A model generated the notes under the pieces. That model did no database searches and was not told the origin of the DNA. It worked only from the letters and a program-made list of their open reading frames with translations. A stretch of 64,000 bases of DNA from AWTP1-13 sp963827545 (GTDB lineage: Bacteria; Pseudomonadota; Alphaproteobacteria; Rhizobiales; Hyphomicrobiaceae). Each line of letters starts with the position of its first letter. The stretch's first letter is position 1. Both the position numbers and the translations under genes were made by a program. The stretch spans positions 1 to 64,000 of the forward strand of contig CAWHBI010000044.1 in the NCBI GenBank assembly GCA_963827545.1, given 5' to 3'. Positions 1 to 8,490 of this stretch are shown here, in pieces.

Positions 1-40
1 GAATGCCATTCACGCGCTCTCCCAACTGAGCTACGGCCCC
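1..40 (-). tRNA. tRNA-Ala(GGC), 5' part only
   Basis: Read on the minus strand from position 40, the sequence starts with a GGGGCCG acceptor strand, then TA, a D-arm (GCTC...GAGC), and an anticodon stem CGTGA opening a 7-base loop ATGGCAT. The anticodon is GGC, which reads alanine codons GCC/GCU. The window edge cuts the gene just after the anticodon loop, so the variable arm, T-arm and 3' acceptor strand are missing. Confidence 0.9.
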
Positions 41-186
41 AACCTATTGGGAAGCCGGCAGAGGCTGCCGGGCAGGCTTAACTATGCCGGTGTGAACAAT
101 TGTGCAAGTGGGCGCCAGCGATCGGAACCCCAGACATCGATGGTCGTCGCAGCCCGCCACAAGGTTCTGCCAAGGGGGGTGCCCAC

Positions 187-591
187 CTATTGCTGCTCGT
201 CGGTTTCCGCCACGGGGCCGCCGATGATGTTGGACATGTCCGAGCCATCCTCCTCCTCGGCCTCCAGGAAGGTCTCGTCCTCCTCCGCGGCCGCCGGCTC
301 CTCGTCGCCCTCAATCGCAGCGAGCGCGTCATCGGCCTCGGCTTCCGGCACCTCATCGGGTTTGACGCTTTCCACGCTGGCAAAGGCCGGTTTCCTGGCC
401 GCTTTGCGGGAGGCGGCCGCATCGGCGGCGGCGGGCGCCGCAGCCGCCAGCGCGGCCGCGGAAGCCTCCAGCCGATACGCCGTTTGGCAGATCGGGCAAA
501 CGACAGGGTCGCGATTGAGATCATAGAAGCGCGAGCCGCACTCCGGGTTCTGGCAGGTGCGTTTGGTACCGCGCTCGGCTTTGGTGGACAT
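187..591 (-). CDS. FYDLN acid-domain protein (TIGR02300 family)
   Basis: A 134-residue protein beginning MSTKAERGTKRTCQ. Its N-terminus holds a small zinc-ribbon-like module with paired cysteines (CQNPEC and CPIC) around the family-defining FYDLNRDPVVCP motif. The remainder is low-complexity, alanine-rich then strongly acidic (Glu/Asp runs). This is the TIGR02300 family, found in alphaproteobacteria and of unknown function. I chose ATG 591 because GAGGGG lies just upstream; an ATG at 609 would place the start codon directly before that ribosome-binding site. It sits between a tRNA-Ala gene and divergently oriented aroA. Confidence 0.88.
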   Translation of the reverse strand: MSTKAERGTKRTCQNPECGSRFYDLNRDPVVCPICQTAYRLEASAAALAAAAPAAADAAASRKAARKPAFASVESVKPDEVPEAEADDALAAIEGDEEPAAAEEDETFLEAEEEDGSDMSNIIGGPVAETDEQQ

Positions 592-784
592 GGGGACTAC
601 CCCTCTCATCGGAATCGGCTGCTCATTGCCACGGGCCCCCGGCGGCTGTCAAAAGCAATTCCGCTGGTCCAGCATCGGCCTTGGCGCTCATATAGTTGCA
701 TCCAGGCCTTGTTGACAGGGGCCGGGGCCCTTGCTCTATGGCAGCCGCGCCGAGCCGCGCCGAGAACCGACGGGCCGGCCCCCA

Positions 785-2146
785 ATGGTCGAGGCCCGGC
801 CCGACGTGCCGCACGCAGCCCCATCGCCGCTCGCAGCCGCGAGGTCCAAGGCCCTGTCGGGCCGTGTTCGCGTGCCTGGAGACAAGTCGATCTCGCATCG
901 CGCCCTGATGTTCGGTGCGCTCGCCACCGGCCGCACCCGCATCACCGGCCTCCTCGAAGGCGAGGACATCCTGAACACGGCCAGGGCGTTACAGGCGCTG
1001 GGCTGTCCCATCGCCAAGGTGCGCACCATCTGGGAGGTGCTGGGCCGCGGCGTGGGCGGGCTCGAGGCACCGGCCTCCGACCTCGACTTCGGCAATGCCG
1101 GCACCGGCATACGGCTGATGATGGGTGTGATCGCCGGCCACGACATGGCGGTGCGCTTGACGGGCGATGCCTCGCTGTCGCGGCGGCCGATGGGCAGGGT
1201 GCTCAAGCCCCTGCGGCAGATGGGTTTGGAAGTGCAGGACGGGGCCAAGGAGACGCTGCCGCTCACCATCCGCGGCACCCCGGACCTCGTGCCGATCGAG
1301 TATCTGCTTCCCGTCGCGTCCGCCCAGATCAAGTCGGCGGTGCTGATCGCCGGCCTGCACGCCGCCGGCGAGACCACGGTGATCGAGCCGGAAGCGACCC
1401 GCGACCACACCGAGCGCATGCTCGGCCACTTCGGCGCGCAGCTGACGGCCACCAAGCGCCAGGGGCTGCGCGCCATATCCGTAAAGGGCGATGCGGAGCT
1501 GGCGGGGCGGGATGTCAAGGTTCCTGGCGATCCGAGCTCGGCGGCGTTTCTGGCAGCTGCGGCTCTGATCGTGCCGGGCTCGGAGGTGACCATCGACGGG
1601 GTGCTGGCCAATCCGACGCGGACCGGCTTCTACGTGACCCTCCGGGAGATGGGCGCCGAAGTGGCATTCCTGAACGAGCGCAACGAGGGGGGCGAGCCTG
1701 TTGCCGATCTGCGTGTTCGCCACTCGAGGCTGAAGGGCGTGCGCGTGCCGTCCGCCCGCGCCCCGAGCATGATCGACGAGTATCCCGTGCTCGCCTGCGT
1801 TGCCGCCTACGCTGCGGGCGAAACGCGCATGGAGGGGCTCGCCGAGTTGAAGGTGAAGGAAAGCGACCGGCTTGCGGCAACGGCCGTGGGCCTCACGGCC
1901 AATGGAGTGGCAGCCAAGGTCGAGGGGGACACGCTGATCGTCGAAGGGGGCAAGGGCGTGCGCGGGGGCGGCACCGTCGCCACCCACCTCGATCACCGCA
2001 TCGCCATGGCCTTCCTGACGTTCGGCCTCGGCGCGGATCGCCCCGTTTCTGTCGACGACGCCGGCGTCATTGCCACCAGCTTTCCGGAGTTCCGCTCGCT
2101 GATGGAGGGACTGGGGGCCAGCTTTGCTGACCCGGAGGCGGCGTGA
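785..2146 (+). CDS. aroA: 3-phosphoshikimate 1-carboxyvinyltransferase (EPSP synthase)
   Basis: This 453-residue enzyme transfers enolpyruvyl from PEP to shikimate-3-phosphate in the shikimate pathway. The substrate-binding motif VPGDKSISHRA is near residue 30, followed by DFGNAGTG (about residue 100), SLSRRPMGRVL and, in the C-terminal half, DEYPVLA and KVKESDR. The overall pattern matches class II EPSP synthases. However, it carries Gly in GNAGTG, where the glyphosate-tolerant class II enzyme CP4 has Ala. ATG 785 is preferred because the family starts shortly before the VPGDKS motif; an in-frame ATG at 731 would add 18 residues. It heads the order aroA-cmk-rpsA-sppA-ihfB, separated from cmk only by a palindromic repeat. 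Confidence 0.95.
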   Translation: MVEARPDVPHAAPSPLAAARSKALSGRVRVPGDKSISHRALMFGALATGRTRITGLLEGEDILNTARALQALGCPIAKVRTIWEVLGRGVGGLEAPASDLDFGNAGTGIRLMMGVIAGHDMAVRLTGDASLSRRPMGRVLKPLRQMGLEVQDGAKETLPLTIRGTPDLVPIEYLLPVASAQIKSAVLIAGLHAAGETTVIEPEATRDHTERMLGHFGAQLTATKRQGLRAISVKGDAELAGRDVKVPGDPSSAAFLAAAALIVPGSEVTIDGVLANPTRTGFYVTLREMGAEVAFLNERNEGGEPVADLRVRHSRLKGVRVPSARAPSMIDEYPVLACVAAYAAGETRMEGLAELKVKESDRLAATAVGLTANGVAAKVEGDTLIVEGGKGVRGGGTVATHLDHRIAMAFLTFGLGADRPVSVDDAGVIATSFPEFRSLMEGLGASFADPEAA

Positions 2147-2176
2147 TGATGGTGGCCACCCGTAGCCGCGTGGGAA

Positions 2177-2338
2177 CCCCCTCTCCCCGTTTACGTCATG
2201 CCGAAGGCGCGCTTCCAGCACGACGGGAGGGTTGGGGTGAGGGGCGGCCCCAAGGAATGTCGGCGCTTTTGGCCGCCCCTCACCCTGACCCTCTCCCCAT
2301 GCTGAAGAAGCATGGGGAGAGGGGACGCGAGGGGCGGC
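2177..2338. repeat. Dispersed palindromic repeat, family A copy 1
   Basis: Between aroA and cmk lies a composite inverted repeat. CCCTCTCCCC and GTGAGGGGCGGCC on the left are mirrored by GGCCGCCCCTCACCCTGACC and GGGGAGAGGGG on the right. The same modules recur at about 9310, 15187, 25921, 51795 and 63784. It fills the entire aroA-cmk gap and ends immediately before the cmk start codon. Confidence 0.9.
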
Positions 2339-2339
2339 C

Positions 2340-2978
2340 ATGATCATCGCCATCGATGGTCCGGCCGCCTCGGGCAAGGGCACGCTGGCCAAGCGGATCG
2401 CCGAGCATTTCGGCCTGGCCTACCTGGACACCGGGCTGCTCTACCGGGCTGTAGCGCGGGACGTGCGCAAGCGGGGTGGTGCGCTCGATGATCCCACAAG
2501 TGCCGCTGCGGCCGCACGCAGCCTCGATCCAGGCACGCTGGACGACCCGGCCTTGCGCAACCCTGGCGCGGGCGAGGCGGCCTCGGTGGTGGCCCGCATC
2601 TCCGAGGTGCGCGCGGCCATATTGGACTACCAGCGCACGTTCGCCCGGCGGCCCGAGGGCGCCGTGCTCGACGGGCGCGACATCGGCACCGTCGTGTGCC
2701 CTGACGCTGACGTTAAGATTTATGTCACCGCCACGCCCGAGGTGCGGGCCGAACGCCGCTACCTGGAGACGAAAGCCCGGGGGGAGGCCACCACCTACGA
2801 GGCGGTGCTGGCCGACGTCCGCCGGCGCGATGAACGCGATGCCAGCCGCGCGGTGTCGCCCATGCGCCCGGCCCCCGATGCGGTCTTGCTGGATACCAGC
2901 GATTTGGATATAGAAGCCGCATTCAATACCGTCGTCGGCGTGATCACGAGGAAGGTTGGCCAACGCGGGCGCAGCTGA
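2340..2978 (+). CDS. cmk: Cytidylate kinase
   Basis: A 212-residue cytosolic NMP kinase that phosphorylates CMP/dCMP with ATP. The P-loop IDGPAASGKGT is at residues 5-15, the YLDTGLLYRA motif binds the nucleotide near residue 30, and LDGRDIGTVV (about residue 110) and RRDERDASR (about residue 160) are family-typical. Length is normal for the bacterial enzyme. ATG 2340 directly follows the family A repeat, so the ribosome-binding site appears to be repeat-derived (GAGGGGCGGCC). The cmk-rpsA order is conserved in many proteobacteria. Confidence 0.95.
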   Translation: MIIAIDGPAASGKGTLAKRIAEHFGLAYLDTGLLYRAVARDVRKRGGALDDPTSAAAAARSLDPGTLDDPALRNPGAGEAASVVARISEVRAAILDYQRTFARRPEGAVLDGRDIGTVVCPDADVKIYVTATPEVRAERRYLETKARGEATTYEAVLADVRRRDERDASRAVSPMRPAPDAVLLDTSDLDIEAAFNTVVGVITRKVGQRGRS

Positions 2979-3135
2979 GAGGCGCGCTCCAATCCAGTTG
3001 GCGAATGGACCCACCGCCGGCGGCACTCAGGACATCATGGGCACGAGCTTGGCCTGGGTCGCATGCTGCCCCGCATGCGCCGCACCCATTTCGAGCTGCC
3101 GCCCCGGAGCAAACAGGATCAGTACAGGAGCCATG

Positions 3136-4881
3136 ATGAGCACCACCGCCGCCACCAGCAGCAAGGACCTCACCCCGACGCGCGAGGACTTCGCCGCCCT
3201 GCTGGGCGAGACCATGTCGGAGGACGACGTCTTCGAAGGCAGCGTCGTCAAGGGAACGATCACGGCCATCGAGAAGGACCTCGCTGTGATCGACGTCGGC
3301 CTCAAGATGGAGGGCCGCGTCCCGCTGCGCGAGTTCACGCTGCCCGGCAAGGCCAACGAGCTCAAGGTCGGCGATACCGTCGAGGTCTACATCGAGCGCA
3401 CCGAGAACGCGCTGGGCGAGGCGGTGCTGTCGCGCGACAAGGCGCGGCGTGAGGAAAGCTGGGTCCGGCTCGAGCAGAAGTTCAACAGCAAGGAGCAGGT
3501 CGAGGGCATCATCTTCAACAAGGTCAAGGGCGGCTTCACGGTCGATCTCGACGGCGCCGTGGCGTTCCTCCCCGGCAGCCAGGTGGACGTGCGGCCCGTG
3601 CGTGACATGGGCCCGCTGATGAACTCGCCGCAGCCCTTCAAGATCCTCAAGATGGATCGCCGGCGCGGCAATATCGTCGTCTCGCGCCGCGAGATCCTGG
3701 AGGCCACCCGCGCCGAGCAACGCTCCGAGATCGTCGCCAAGCTGGCCGAGGGCCAGGTCATCGACGGCCTCGTCAAGAACATCACCGACTACGGTGCGTT
3801 CATCGATCTCGGCGGCATCGACGGCCTGCTGCACGTGACCGACATGGCCTGGCGTCGCGTCAACCACCCGAGCGAGATCGTCAACGTGGGCGACACGGTC
3901 AAGGTGCAGATCGTGCGCATCAATCCGGAGACCCAGCGCATCAGCCTCGGCATGAAGCAGCTGCAGGCCGATCCGTGGGCCGGCATCGAGGCCAAGTATC
4001 CCGTCGGCGTGCGCTTCAAGGGCACCGTCACCAACATCGCCGACTACGGCGCGTTCGTGGAGCTGGAGCCGGGGGTGGAGGGTCTCATCCACGTGTCGGA
4101 GATGAGCTGGACCAAGAAGAACATCCATCCCGGCAAGATCGTGTCCACCAGCCAGCAGGTGGAGGTGCAGATCCTGGAGGTCGACCCGCAGAAGCGGCGC
4201 ATCTCGCTGGGCCTCAAGCAGACCCAGGACAACCCGTGGGACGTGTTCCTGGCATCCCATACCAAGGGCTCGGTGGTGGAGGGGCCCATCCGCAACATCA
4301 CCGAGTTCGGCCTGTTCATCGGGCTGGACGGTGGCGTCGACGGCATGGTGCACCTCTCCGACCTCGACTGGAACCGGTCAGGCGACGAGGCCATCAAGGA
4401 CTACAAGAAGGGCGACACCGTCAAAGCCGTGGTGCTGGATGTCGATCCGACCAAGGAGCGCATCAGCCTCGGCATCAAGCAGGTTGGCGGCGACCCGATG
4501 GAGAGCATCGGCACGCTCAGGAAGGGCAGCCAGGTCACCTGCGAGGTGGTGGCGGTGCAGGACAACGGCATCGAGGTGAAGCTGGTCGATACCGATATCA
4601 CCACTTTCATCAAGCGCTCCGACCTCTCGCGCGACCGCTCCGAGCAGCGCCCGGAGCGCTTCAACGTGGGCAACAAGGTCGATGCGGCGATCACCAACAT
4701 CGACAAGAACGGCCGCCGCATCTCGGTGTCCATCAAGTCGCTGGAGATCGCGGAGGAGAAGCAGGCCGTGGCCCAATACGGCTCCTCCGACAGCGGCGCC
4801 TCGCTGGGCGACATCTTCAAGGCGGCGATCAAGAAGAAGGAAGGCGGCGACGACAAGAAGGATGCCGACAGCGAAGGCTGA
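3136..4881 (+). CDS. rpsA: 30S ribosomal protein S1
   Basis: A 581-residue S1 protein with six S1 (OB-fold) RNA-binding repeats, visible as recurring cores such as GAFIDLGG-DGLLHVTD, GAFVELEPGVEGLIHVSEMSW and GLFIGLDGGVDGMVHLSD. S1 binds mRNA leaders and helps load them on the 30S subunit. The C-terminal tail is Lys/Asp-rich, as in other alphaproteobacteria. There are two adjacent ATGs, at 3133 and 3136. AGGAG at 3126-3130 gives a better spacing to 3136, which I use. It lies downstream of cmk and upstream of sppA. Confidence 0.95.
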   Translation: MSTTAATSSKDLTPTREDFAALLGETMSEDDVFEGSVVKGTITAIEKDLAVIDVGLKMEGRVPLREFTLPGKANELKVGDTVEVYIERTENALGEAVLSRDKARREESWVRLEQKFNSKEQVEGIIFNKVKGGFTVDLDGAVAFLPGSQVDVRPVRDMGPLMNSPQPFKILKMDRRRGNIVVSRREILEATRAEQRSEIVAKLAEGQVIDGLVKNITDYGAFIDLGGIDGLLHVTDMAWRRVNHPSEIVNVGDTVKVQIVRINPETQRISLGMKQLQADPWAGIEAKYPVGVRFKGTVTNIADYGAFVELEPGVEGLIHVSEMSWTKKNIHPGKIVSTSQQVEVQILEVDPQKRRISLGLKQTQDNPWDVFLASHTKGSVVEGPIRNITEFGLFIGLDGGVDGMVHLSDLDWNRSGDEAIKDYKKGDTVKAVVLDVDPTKERISLGIKQVGGDPMESIGTLRKGSQVTCEVVAVQDNGIEVKLVDTDITTFIKRSDLSRDRSEQRPERFNVGNKVDAAITNIDKNGRRISVSIKSLEIAEEKQAVAQYGSSDSGASLGDIFKAAIKKKEGGDDKKDADSEG

Positions 4882-4886
4882 GGAGG

Positions 4887-4916
4887 GCCAAATTCAGCAG
4901 AGCCAAATTCAGCAGA
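4887..4916 (+). repeat. Perfect 15-bp tandem duplication
   Basis: GCCAAATTCAGCAGA is present twice back to back, immediately after the rpsA stop codon. No function is apparent; it may be a slippage duplication. Confidence 0.85.
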
Positions 4917-5023
4917 GGATGGCGTGCATGGCCCATCGCCTGGGCACACGTCTGGGTTGATGACGCCGTGCGTCCGGCATAAGTTTGCCGCGGGGGCATG
5001 CAGCTTAGAGTAGATCGCCGCAC

Positions 5024-5992
5024 ATGACGTTCGAGACTGAAACCGTCCTCGACCGCCGCCGTTTGCGCCGGCGCCTGTCGCTGTGGCGCGGTATAGCGGT
5101 CATCGCCGGGCTCCTGGCGATGGGGCTTTTGCTCTTCTCCTCGGCCGACAAGGCTGGCCTCCTGGAGCGCCGGCAGATCGCGCGTGTCACGCTCGACCGC
5201 ATGATCACCGAGGACCACGATCTGCTGCGCCTGCTCCAGAAGATCGGAGAGTCCAAGCATGTCGCGGCCGTGATCCTGGTGGTCAACAGCCCGGGCGGCA
5301 CCACTGCCGGGGGCGAGGCCCTGTTCGAGGCGCTGCGCACCCTCGCCAAGACCAAACCGGTGGTTGCACAGTTCGGCACGATCGCAACGTCGGCCGCCTA
5401 TATCGCCGGCCTGGCAACGGATCACATCGTGGCGCGCGGCAATACCATCACCGGCTCGGTGGGCGTGATCTTCCAGTGGCCGGAGTTCGCGCAGCTGCTC
5501 GAGCGGCTGGGCATCAAGATCCACGAGATCAAGAGCGGCCCGCTCAAGGCCAACCCATCGCCTTTCCAGCCGCTGGACGAGCCGGGCAGGGCTTCCAGCG
5601 AGGAAATGGTGGCCGAGTCGCAGCGCTGGTTCCTGGACCTGGTCAGGACCCGCCGCGGGATCGACACCAAGAGCGTGGCTGGCCTCGAGCAGGGCCGCGT
5701 CTTCTCCGGCCGCGATGCGCTCAACCACAAGCTTATCGACCAGATCGGCGGCGAGGGCGAAGCGGTGAAGTATCTCGAGGAGCAGCGCAGCATCGCCAAG
5801 GGCCTCAAGATCATCGATTGGAAAGTGACCCGGGACAGCGACTGGAGCTTTGGGCGCATCGCCACGCAGGCCCTTGCCCGGATGATCGGCATCCCGGGGA
5901 TTGCCGACGTCGCTCGCCTGGTCAGCGATGATCGCTTGGCCAGCTTGCGGCTTGACGGCCTGCTTTCCATTTGGCACGGTGCGGAAAGATAA
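5024..5992 (+). CDS. sppA: Signal peptide peptidase SppA-type serine protease
   Basis: This 322-residue protein has one N-terminal membrane anchor (about residues 23-40) and a periplasmic S49 protease domain. It degrades cleaved signal peptides. The catalytic serine lies in GTIATSAAYIAG (about residue 128) and the catalytic lysine in EIKSGPLKANPSPF (about residue 180), the standard Ser-Lys dyad of the short SppA form. A VVNSPGG segment forms the oxyanion region. It is positioned between rpsA and ihfB, the usual Rhizobiales order. Confidence 0.93.
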   Translation: MTFETETVLDRRRLRRRLSLWRGIAVIAGLLAMGLLLFSSADKAGLLERRQIARVTLDRMITEDHDLLRLLQKIGESKHVAAVILVVNSPGGTTAGGEALFEALRTLAKTKPVVAQFGTIATSAAYIAGLATDHIVARGNTITGSVGVIFQWPEFAQLLERLGIKIHEIKSGPLKANPSPFQPLDEPGRASSEEMVAESQRWFLDLVRTRRGIDTKSVAGLEQGRVFSGRDALNHKLIDQIGGEGEAVKYLEEQRSIAKGLKIIDWKVTRDSDWSFGRIATQALARMIGIPGIADVARLVSDDRLASLRLDGLLSIWHGAER

Positions 5993-6030
5993 GGAATTAC
6001 AATGATTTCGAGGAGCCGGGAGGCCATGGC

Positions 6031-6318
6031 ATGATCAAGTCGGAGCTGATCCAGAAGATTGCGGCGGCCAACCCGCACCTCTACCACCGGGACGTCGAAC
6101 GCATCGTCAACGTCATCTTCTCCGAGATCGTCGACGCGCTGGCGCGCGGTGATCGTGTCGAGCTCAGAGGCTTCGGGGCCTTCACCGTGAAACATCGCGC
6201 GCCGCGCGTGGGACGTAACCCGCGAACAGGCGCCTCCGTCTCCGTGGCCGAGAAGTTCGTGCCGTTCTTCAAGACCGGCAAGGACCTGCGCGAGCGGCTC
6301 AACGATCGGAAGCACTGA
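6031..6318 (+). CDS. ihfB: Integration host factor subunit beta
   Basis: A 95-residue HU/IHF DNA-bending protein. It starts MIKSELIQKIAAANPHLYHRD and has the beta-arm motif RVELRGFGAFTVKHRAPRVGRNPRTG, with the DNA-intercalating Pro in the GRNPRTG tip. ATG 6031 is chosen because GGGAGG lies 8 bases upstream and the resulting N-terminus matches the family. It would pair with an IHF alpha encoded elsewhere. A large hairpin lies directly downstream. Confidence 0.95.
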   Translation: MIKSELIQKIAAANPHLYHRDVERIVNVIFSEIVDALARGDRVELRGFGAFTVKHRAPRVGRNPRTGASVSVAEKFVPFFKTGKDLRERLNDRKH

Positions 6319-6323
6319 AATGG

Positions 6324-6415
6324 GTGAGATGGTGAGTGGTGAGATGGTGAGTAAGGCCGCTGGTCACGACCTCGATCTCACATCTGACTCACCATCTGAC
6401 CACTCACCATCTCAC
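6324..6415. repeat. Large inverted repeat between ihfB and lapA
   Basis: Two 29-base arms, 6324-6352 and 6387-6415, are complementary at 28 of 29 positions and enclose a 34-base loop. Each arm contains GTGAGATGGTGAGT twice (one copy in the right arm has a single change). Transcribed, it would make a very stable hairpin. There is no T-run, so it is not a classical terminator. Confidence 0.92.
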
Positions 6416-6436
6416 TCCCTGCACGAGGACCCAAAG

Positions 6437-6784
6437 GTGCTGCGGCGCATCGTCTGGTTCTTTGTGGCCTTTCCGGCCGCGCTTGTGCTGGTAACGCTGG
6501 CCGTCAGCAACCGGCATGGCGTGCGCTTGGTGCTCGACCCCTTCCGCCCAGCCGACCCCGTCATATCGCTTGTGCTGCCGTTCTACGCCTACCTGTTTGG
6601 AGCACTCATTCTTGGCGTCGTCATCGGTGGCCTGGCGACGTGGAGGACGCAGGCGCGCTGGCGGCGCAGCGCCCGGCGCCGGTCAGCTGAAGCCCAACGC
6701 TGGCAGGCGGAGGCCGATCGCCTCGGTCGTGAGCGTGAACGGGAGCTGGAGGCTTCGCGGCAGCTGGCCCCAGCCAACCGCTAG
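6437..6784 (+). CDS. lapA: LapA-family (DUF1049) inner-membrane protein
   Basis: A small membrane protein with two predicted transmembrane helices (about residues 4-22, RRIVWFFVAFPAALVLVTLAV, and 43-65) followed by a charged coiled-coil tail rich in Arg and Glu. In E. coli, LapA acts with LapB in envelope and lipopolysaccharide homeostasis; the role here is inferred only from family. I chose GTG 6437 because GAGGA lies 7 bases upstream and the protein then starts at the family's usual LRRIVW. An ATG at 6320 would translate the preceding hairpin as a 39-residue extension. It follows ihfB, a conserved order. Confidence 0.8.
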   Translation: MLRRIVWFFVAFPAALVLVTLAVSNRHGVRLVLDPFRPADPVISLVLPFYAYLFGALILGVVIGGLATWRTQARWRRSARRRSAEAQRWQAEADRLGRERERELEASRQLAPANR

Positions 6785-6853
6785 GGCGAGCCTGTGTCAT
6801 GCTGCCGGCGGGCCGCTCGTCGCTTCGCTGGGGTGAGGTTCCATCGTGGGGAC

Positions 6854-7204
6854 ATGGCGGTGATGCGGTTCGAGAAGAATCGTGTAGCAGCAGCACTGCT
6901 GGAGTCCTGGTCGCTGAAGACCAGCGGACAATGGCTTGCCAGCAACCCTGCACGCGGCCAATGCAATGTCACAGCATTGCTGATCAACGACCTCTTCGGC
7001 GGTGAGATTTTGAAGACATCCCTTCCCGAGGGGGACCACTTTTACAATCGTATCGATGGTGAGCGCATCGATCTGACGGACAGTCAATTCGAGGCGCCGA
7101 TAGATTATCTCGACATGGCGTCTGATCGCAGCGAAGCATTTGGTGGCACGTCGGCCTCAAAATACGAGGCTTTGAAAGCGGCGTTTTCTGAGCGCTTCAA
7201 ATAG
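6854..7204 (+). CDS. YunG-family protein
   Basis: A 116-residue soluble protein resembling YunG. It contains ALLESWSLKTSGQW, NPARGQCNVTALLINDLFGGEI, GDHFYNRIDGERIDLTDSQF and a C-terminal YEALKAAF. The conserved QC, H and D residues suggest a papain-like fold, but the family's biochemical role is not established. ATG 6854 is used; ATG 6863 is an alternative three codons downstream. It stands alone between lapA and the ornithine cyclodeaminase-like gene. Confidence 0.75.
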   Translation: MAVMRFEKNRVAAALLESWSLKTSGQWLASNPARGQCNVTALLINDLFGGEILKTSLPEGDHFYNRIDGERIDLTDSQFEAPIDYLDMASDRSEAFGGTSASKYEALKAAFSERFK

Positions 7205-7316
7205 TTCCGCATCGAGCCGTCACCCCTTGCCAACTCGCCGATCCGGCTGCAAGACCTCGCCCCAAGCGTTGGCCGGGGCTTGGCAAGTCTGCTTGGGTTT
7301 GGTGGAGCTGGTTACC

Positions 7317-8285
7317 ATGCGCTACTTCGATGGCGCCGCGGTCGATGCGGCGCTCGGCTACCCGGGGCTCGTCGATACGCTTGCGGCGGCCTTCACCAAG
7401 GGCGCGATCGCCCCGGTGCGGCATCATCATGCCGTGGTGCTCGAAGGGCGACCCGAGGCCACACTTCTGCTGATGCCGGCCTGGGAGGCGCGCGCGCCCG
7501 GTTCCGCCTTCGCCGGGCGCTACATGGGGGTCAAGGCCATCACCGTGTTTCCCGACAATGCCGCGCGCGGCAAGCCGGCTGTGTTCGGAACCTATGTGCT
7601 GCTCTCGGCCGAGACGGGCGAGACGCTGGCCGTCATGGACGCCACGCGGCTGACGGCCTGGCGCACGGCGGCGGCCTCGGCGCTGGCGAGCCGCTACCTT
7701 TCCAGGCCGGATGCGGCCCGGCTGCTCATGGTGGGGGCGGGTGCGCTTGCGCCGTTTTTGATCCGTGCGCACGCCTCGGTGCGGCCCATTGCCGAGGTTG
7801 CGATTTGGAACCGCTCGCGCGAGCGCGCGCTGGCGCTGATCGCGGCCCTGGCCCGGGACGGCATCACGGCGAGCCTGGCCGAGGACCTCGGTCGCGCCGC
7901 AAGCCAGGCTGACATTGTCTCAACCGCGACGCTCTCCTCCGAACCGCTGATCCACGGCGCAGGGCTGCAGCCAGGCACCCATCTCGATTGCGTCGGTGCG
8001 TTCAAGCCGACCATGCGCGAGACCGACGACGAGGTTGCGCGGCGCGCGCGTATCTTCGTCGACACCCGAGCCGGTGCCTTCGCGGAAGCCGGCGACATCC
8101 TGCAGCCGCTGCAGGCGGGAGTGATCGGCAAGGACGCCGTGCTGGGTGATCTGTTCGATTTGTGCCGGGGCGCAGTCGCGGGGCGCACGTCGGCCGACGA
8201 GATCACGCTGTTCAAGTCGGTCGGAGCGTCGATCGAGGACCTGGCTGCGGCCGTCGCTGTCTATGGAGCATCCACATCGCGCTAG
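7317..8285 (+). CDS. Ornithine cyclodeaminase / mu-crystallin family protein
   Basis: This 322-residue NAD(P)-dependent enzyme belongs to the OCD/mu-crystallin superfamily. It shows GVKAITVFPDN, an Arg/Thr pair in MDATRLTAWRTAAASALA, a Rossmann motif MVGAGALAPFLIRAHASV (about residue 142), and CVGAFKPTMRETDDE near residue 225. Members act on ornithine, alanine, lysine-derived imines or ketimines, and the substrate cannot be told from sequence. ATG 7317 is preceded by GGTGGAG. It is followed by a convergent SDR gene across a repeat-filled gap. Confidence 0.85.
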   Translation: MRYFDGAAVDAALGYPGLVDTLAAAFTKGAIAPVRHHHAVVLEGRPEATLLLMPAWEARAPGSAFAGRYMGVKAITVFPDNAARGKPAVFGTYVLLSAETGETLAVMDATRLTAWRTAAASALASRYLSRPDAARLLMVGAGALAPFLIRAHASVRPIAEVAIWNRSRERALALIAALARDGITASLAEDLGRAASQADIVSTATLSSEPLIHGAGLQPGTHLDCVGAFKPTMRETDDEVARRARIFVDTRAGAFAEAGDILQPLQAGVIGKDAVLGDLFDLCRGAVAGRTSADEITLFKSVGASIEDLAAAVAVYGASTSR

Positions 8286-8330
8286 AACCCGAGGGCGCAC
8301 GGCAACTGATATCGAGCGGCCTATCCTTCC

Positions 8331-8459
8331 ACCCGTCATCCCGGCCCAGCGATCGCGCTAGAAGCGCGAATTGCGCAGAGCCGGGATCTGCGGCGAGCGG
8401 TGTCCGTGCGGCAGATCCCGGACAGTCTCGGCTGCGCCTCGGCTTCCGGGATGACGGGT
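8331..8459. repeat. Dispersed inverted repeat, family B copy 1
   Basis: ACCCGTCATCCCGG (8331-8344) and its exact reverse complement (8446-8459) bound this element, with further internal pairing (GGGATCTGCGGC / GCAGATCCCGG). A shorter copy occurs at 34658-34709. It fills the gap between the convergent ornithine cyclodeaminase-like and SDR genes, where it could act as a bidirectional hairpin. Confidence 0.85.
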
Positions 8460-8490
8460 GGATTCCATTGCTCGGCGGTATGAGCCCTTC

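Noticed and set aside
6320..6436. N-terminal extension of LapA from ATG 6320
   Set aside because: It consists almost wholly of the large inverted repeat. GTG 6437 has a good ribosome-binding site and the conserved family start.
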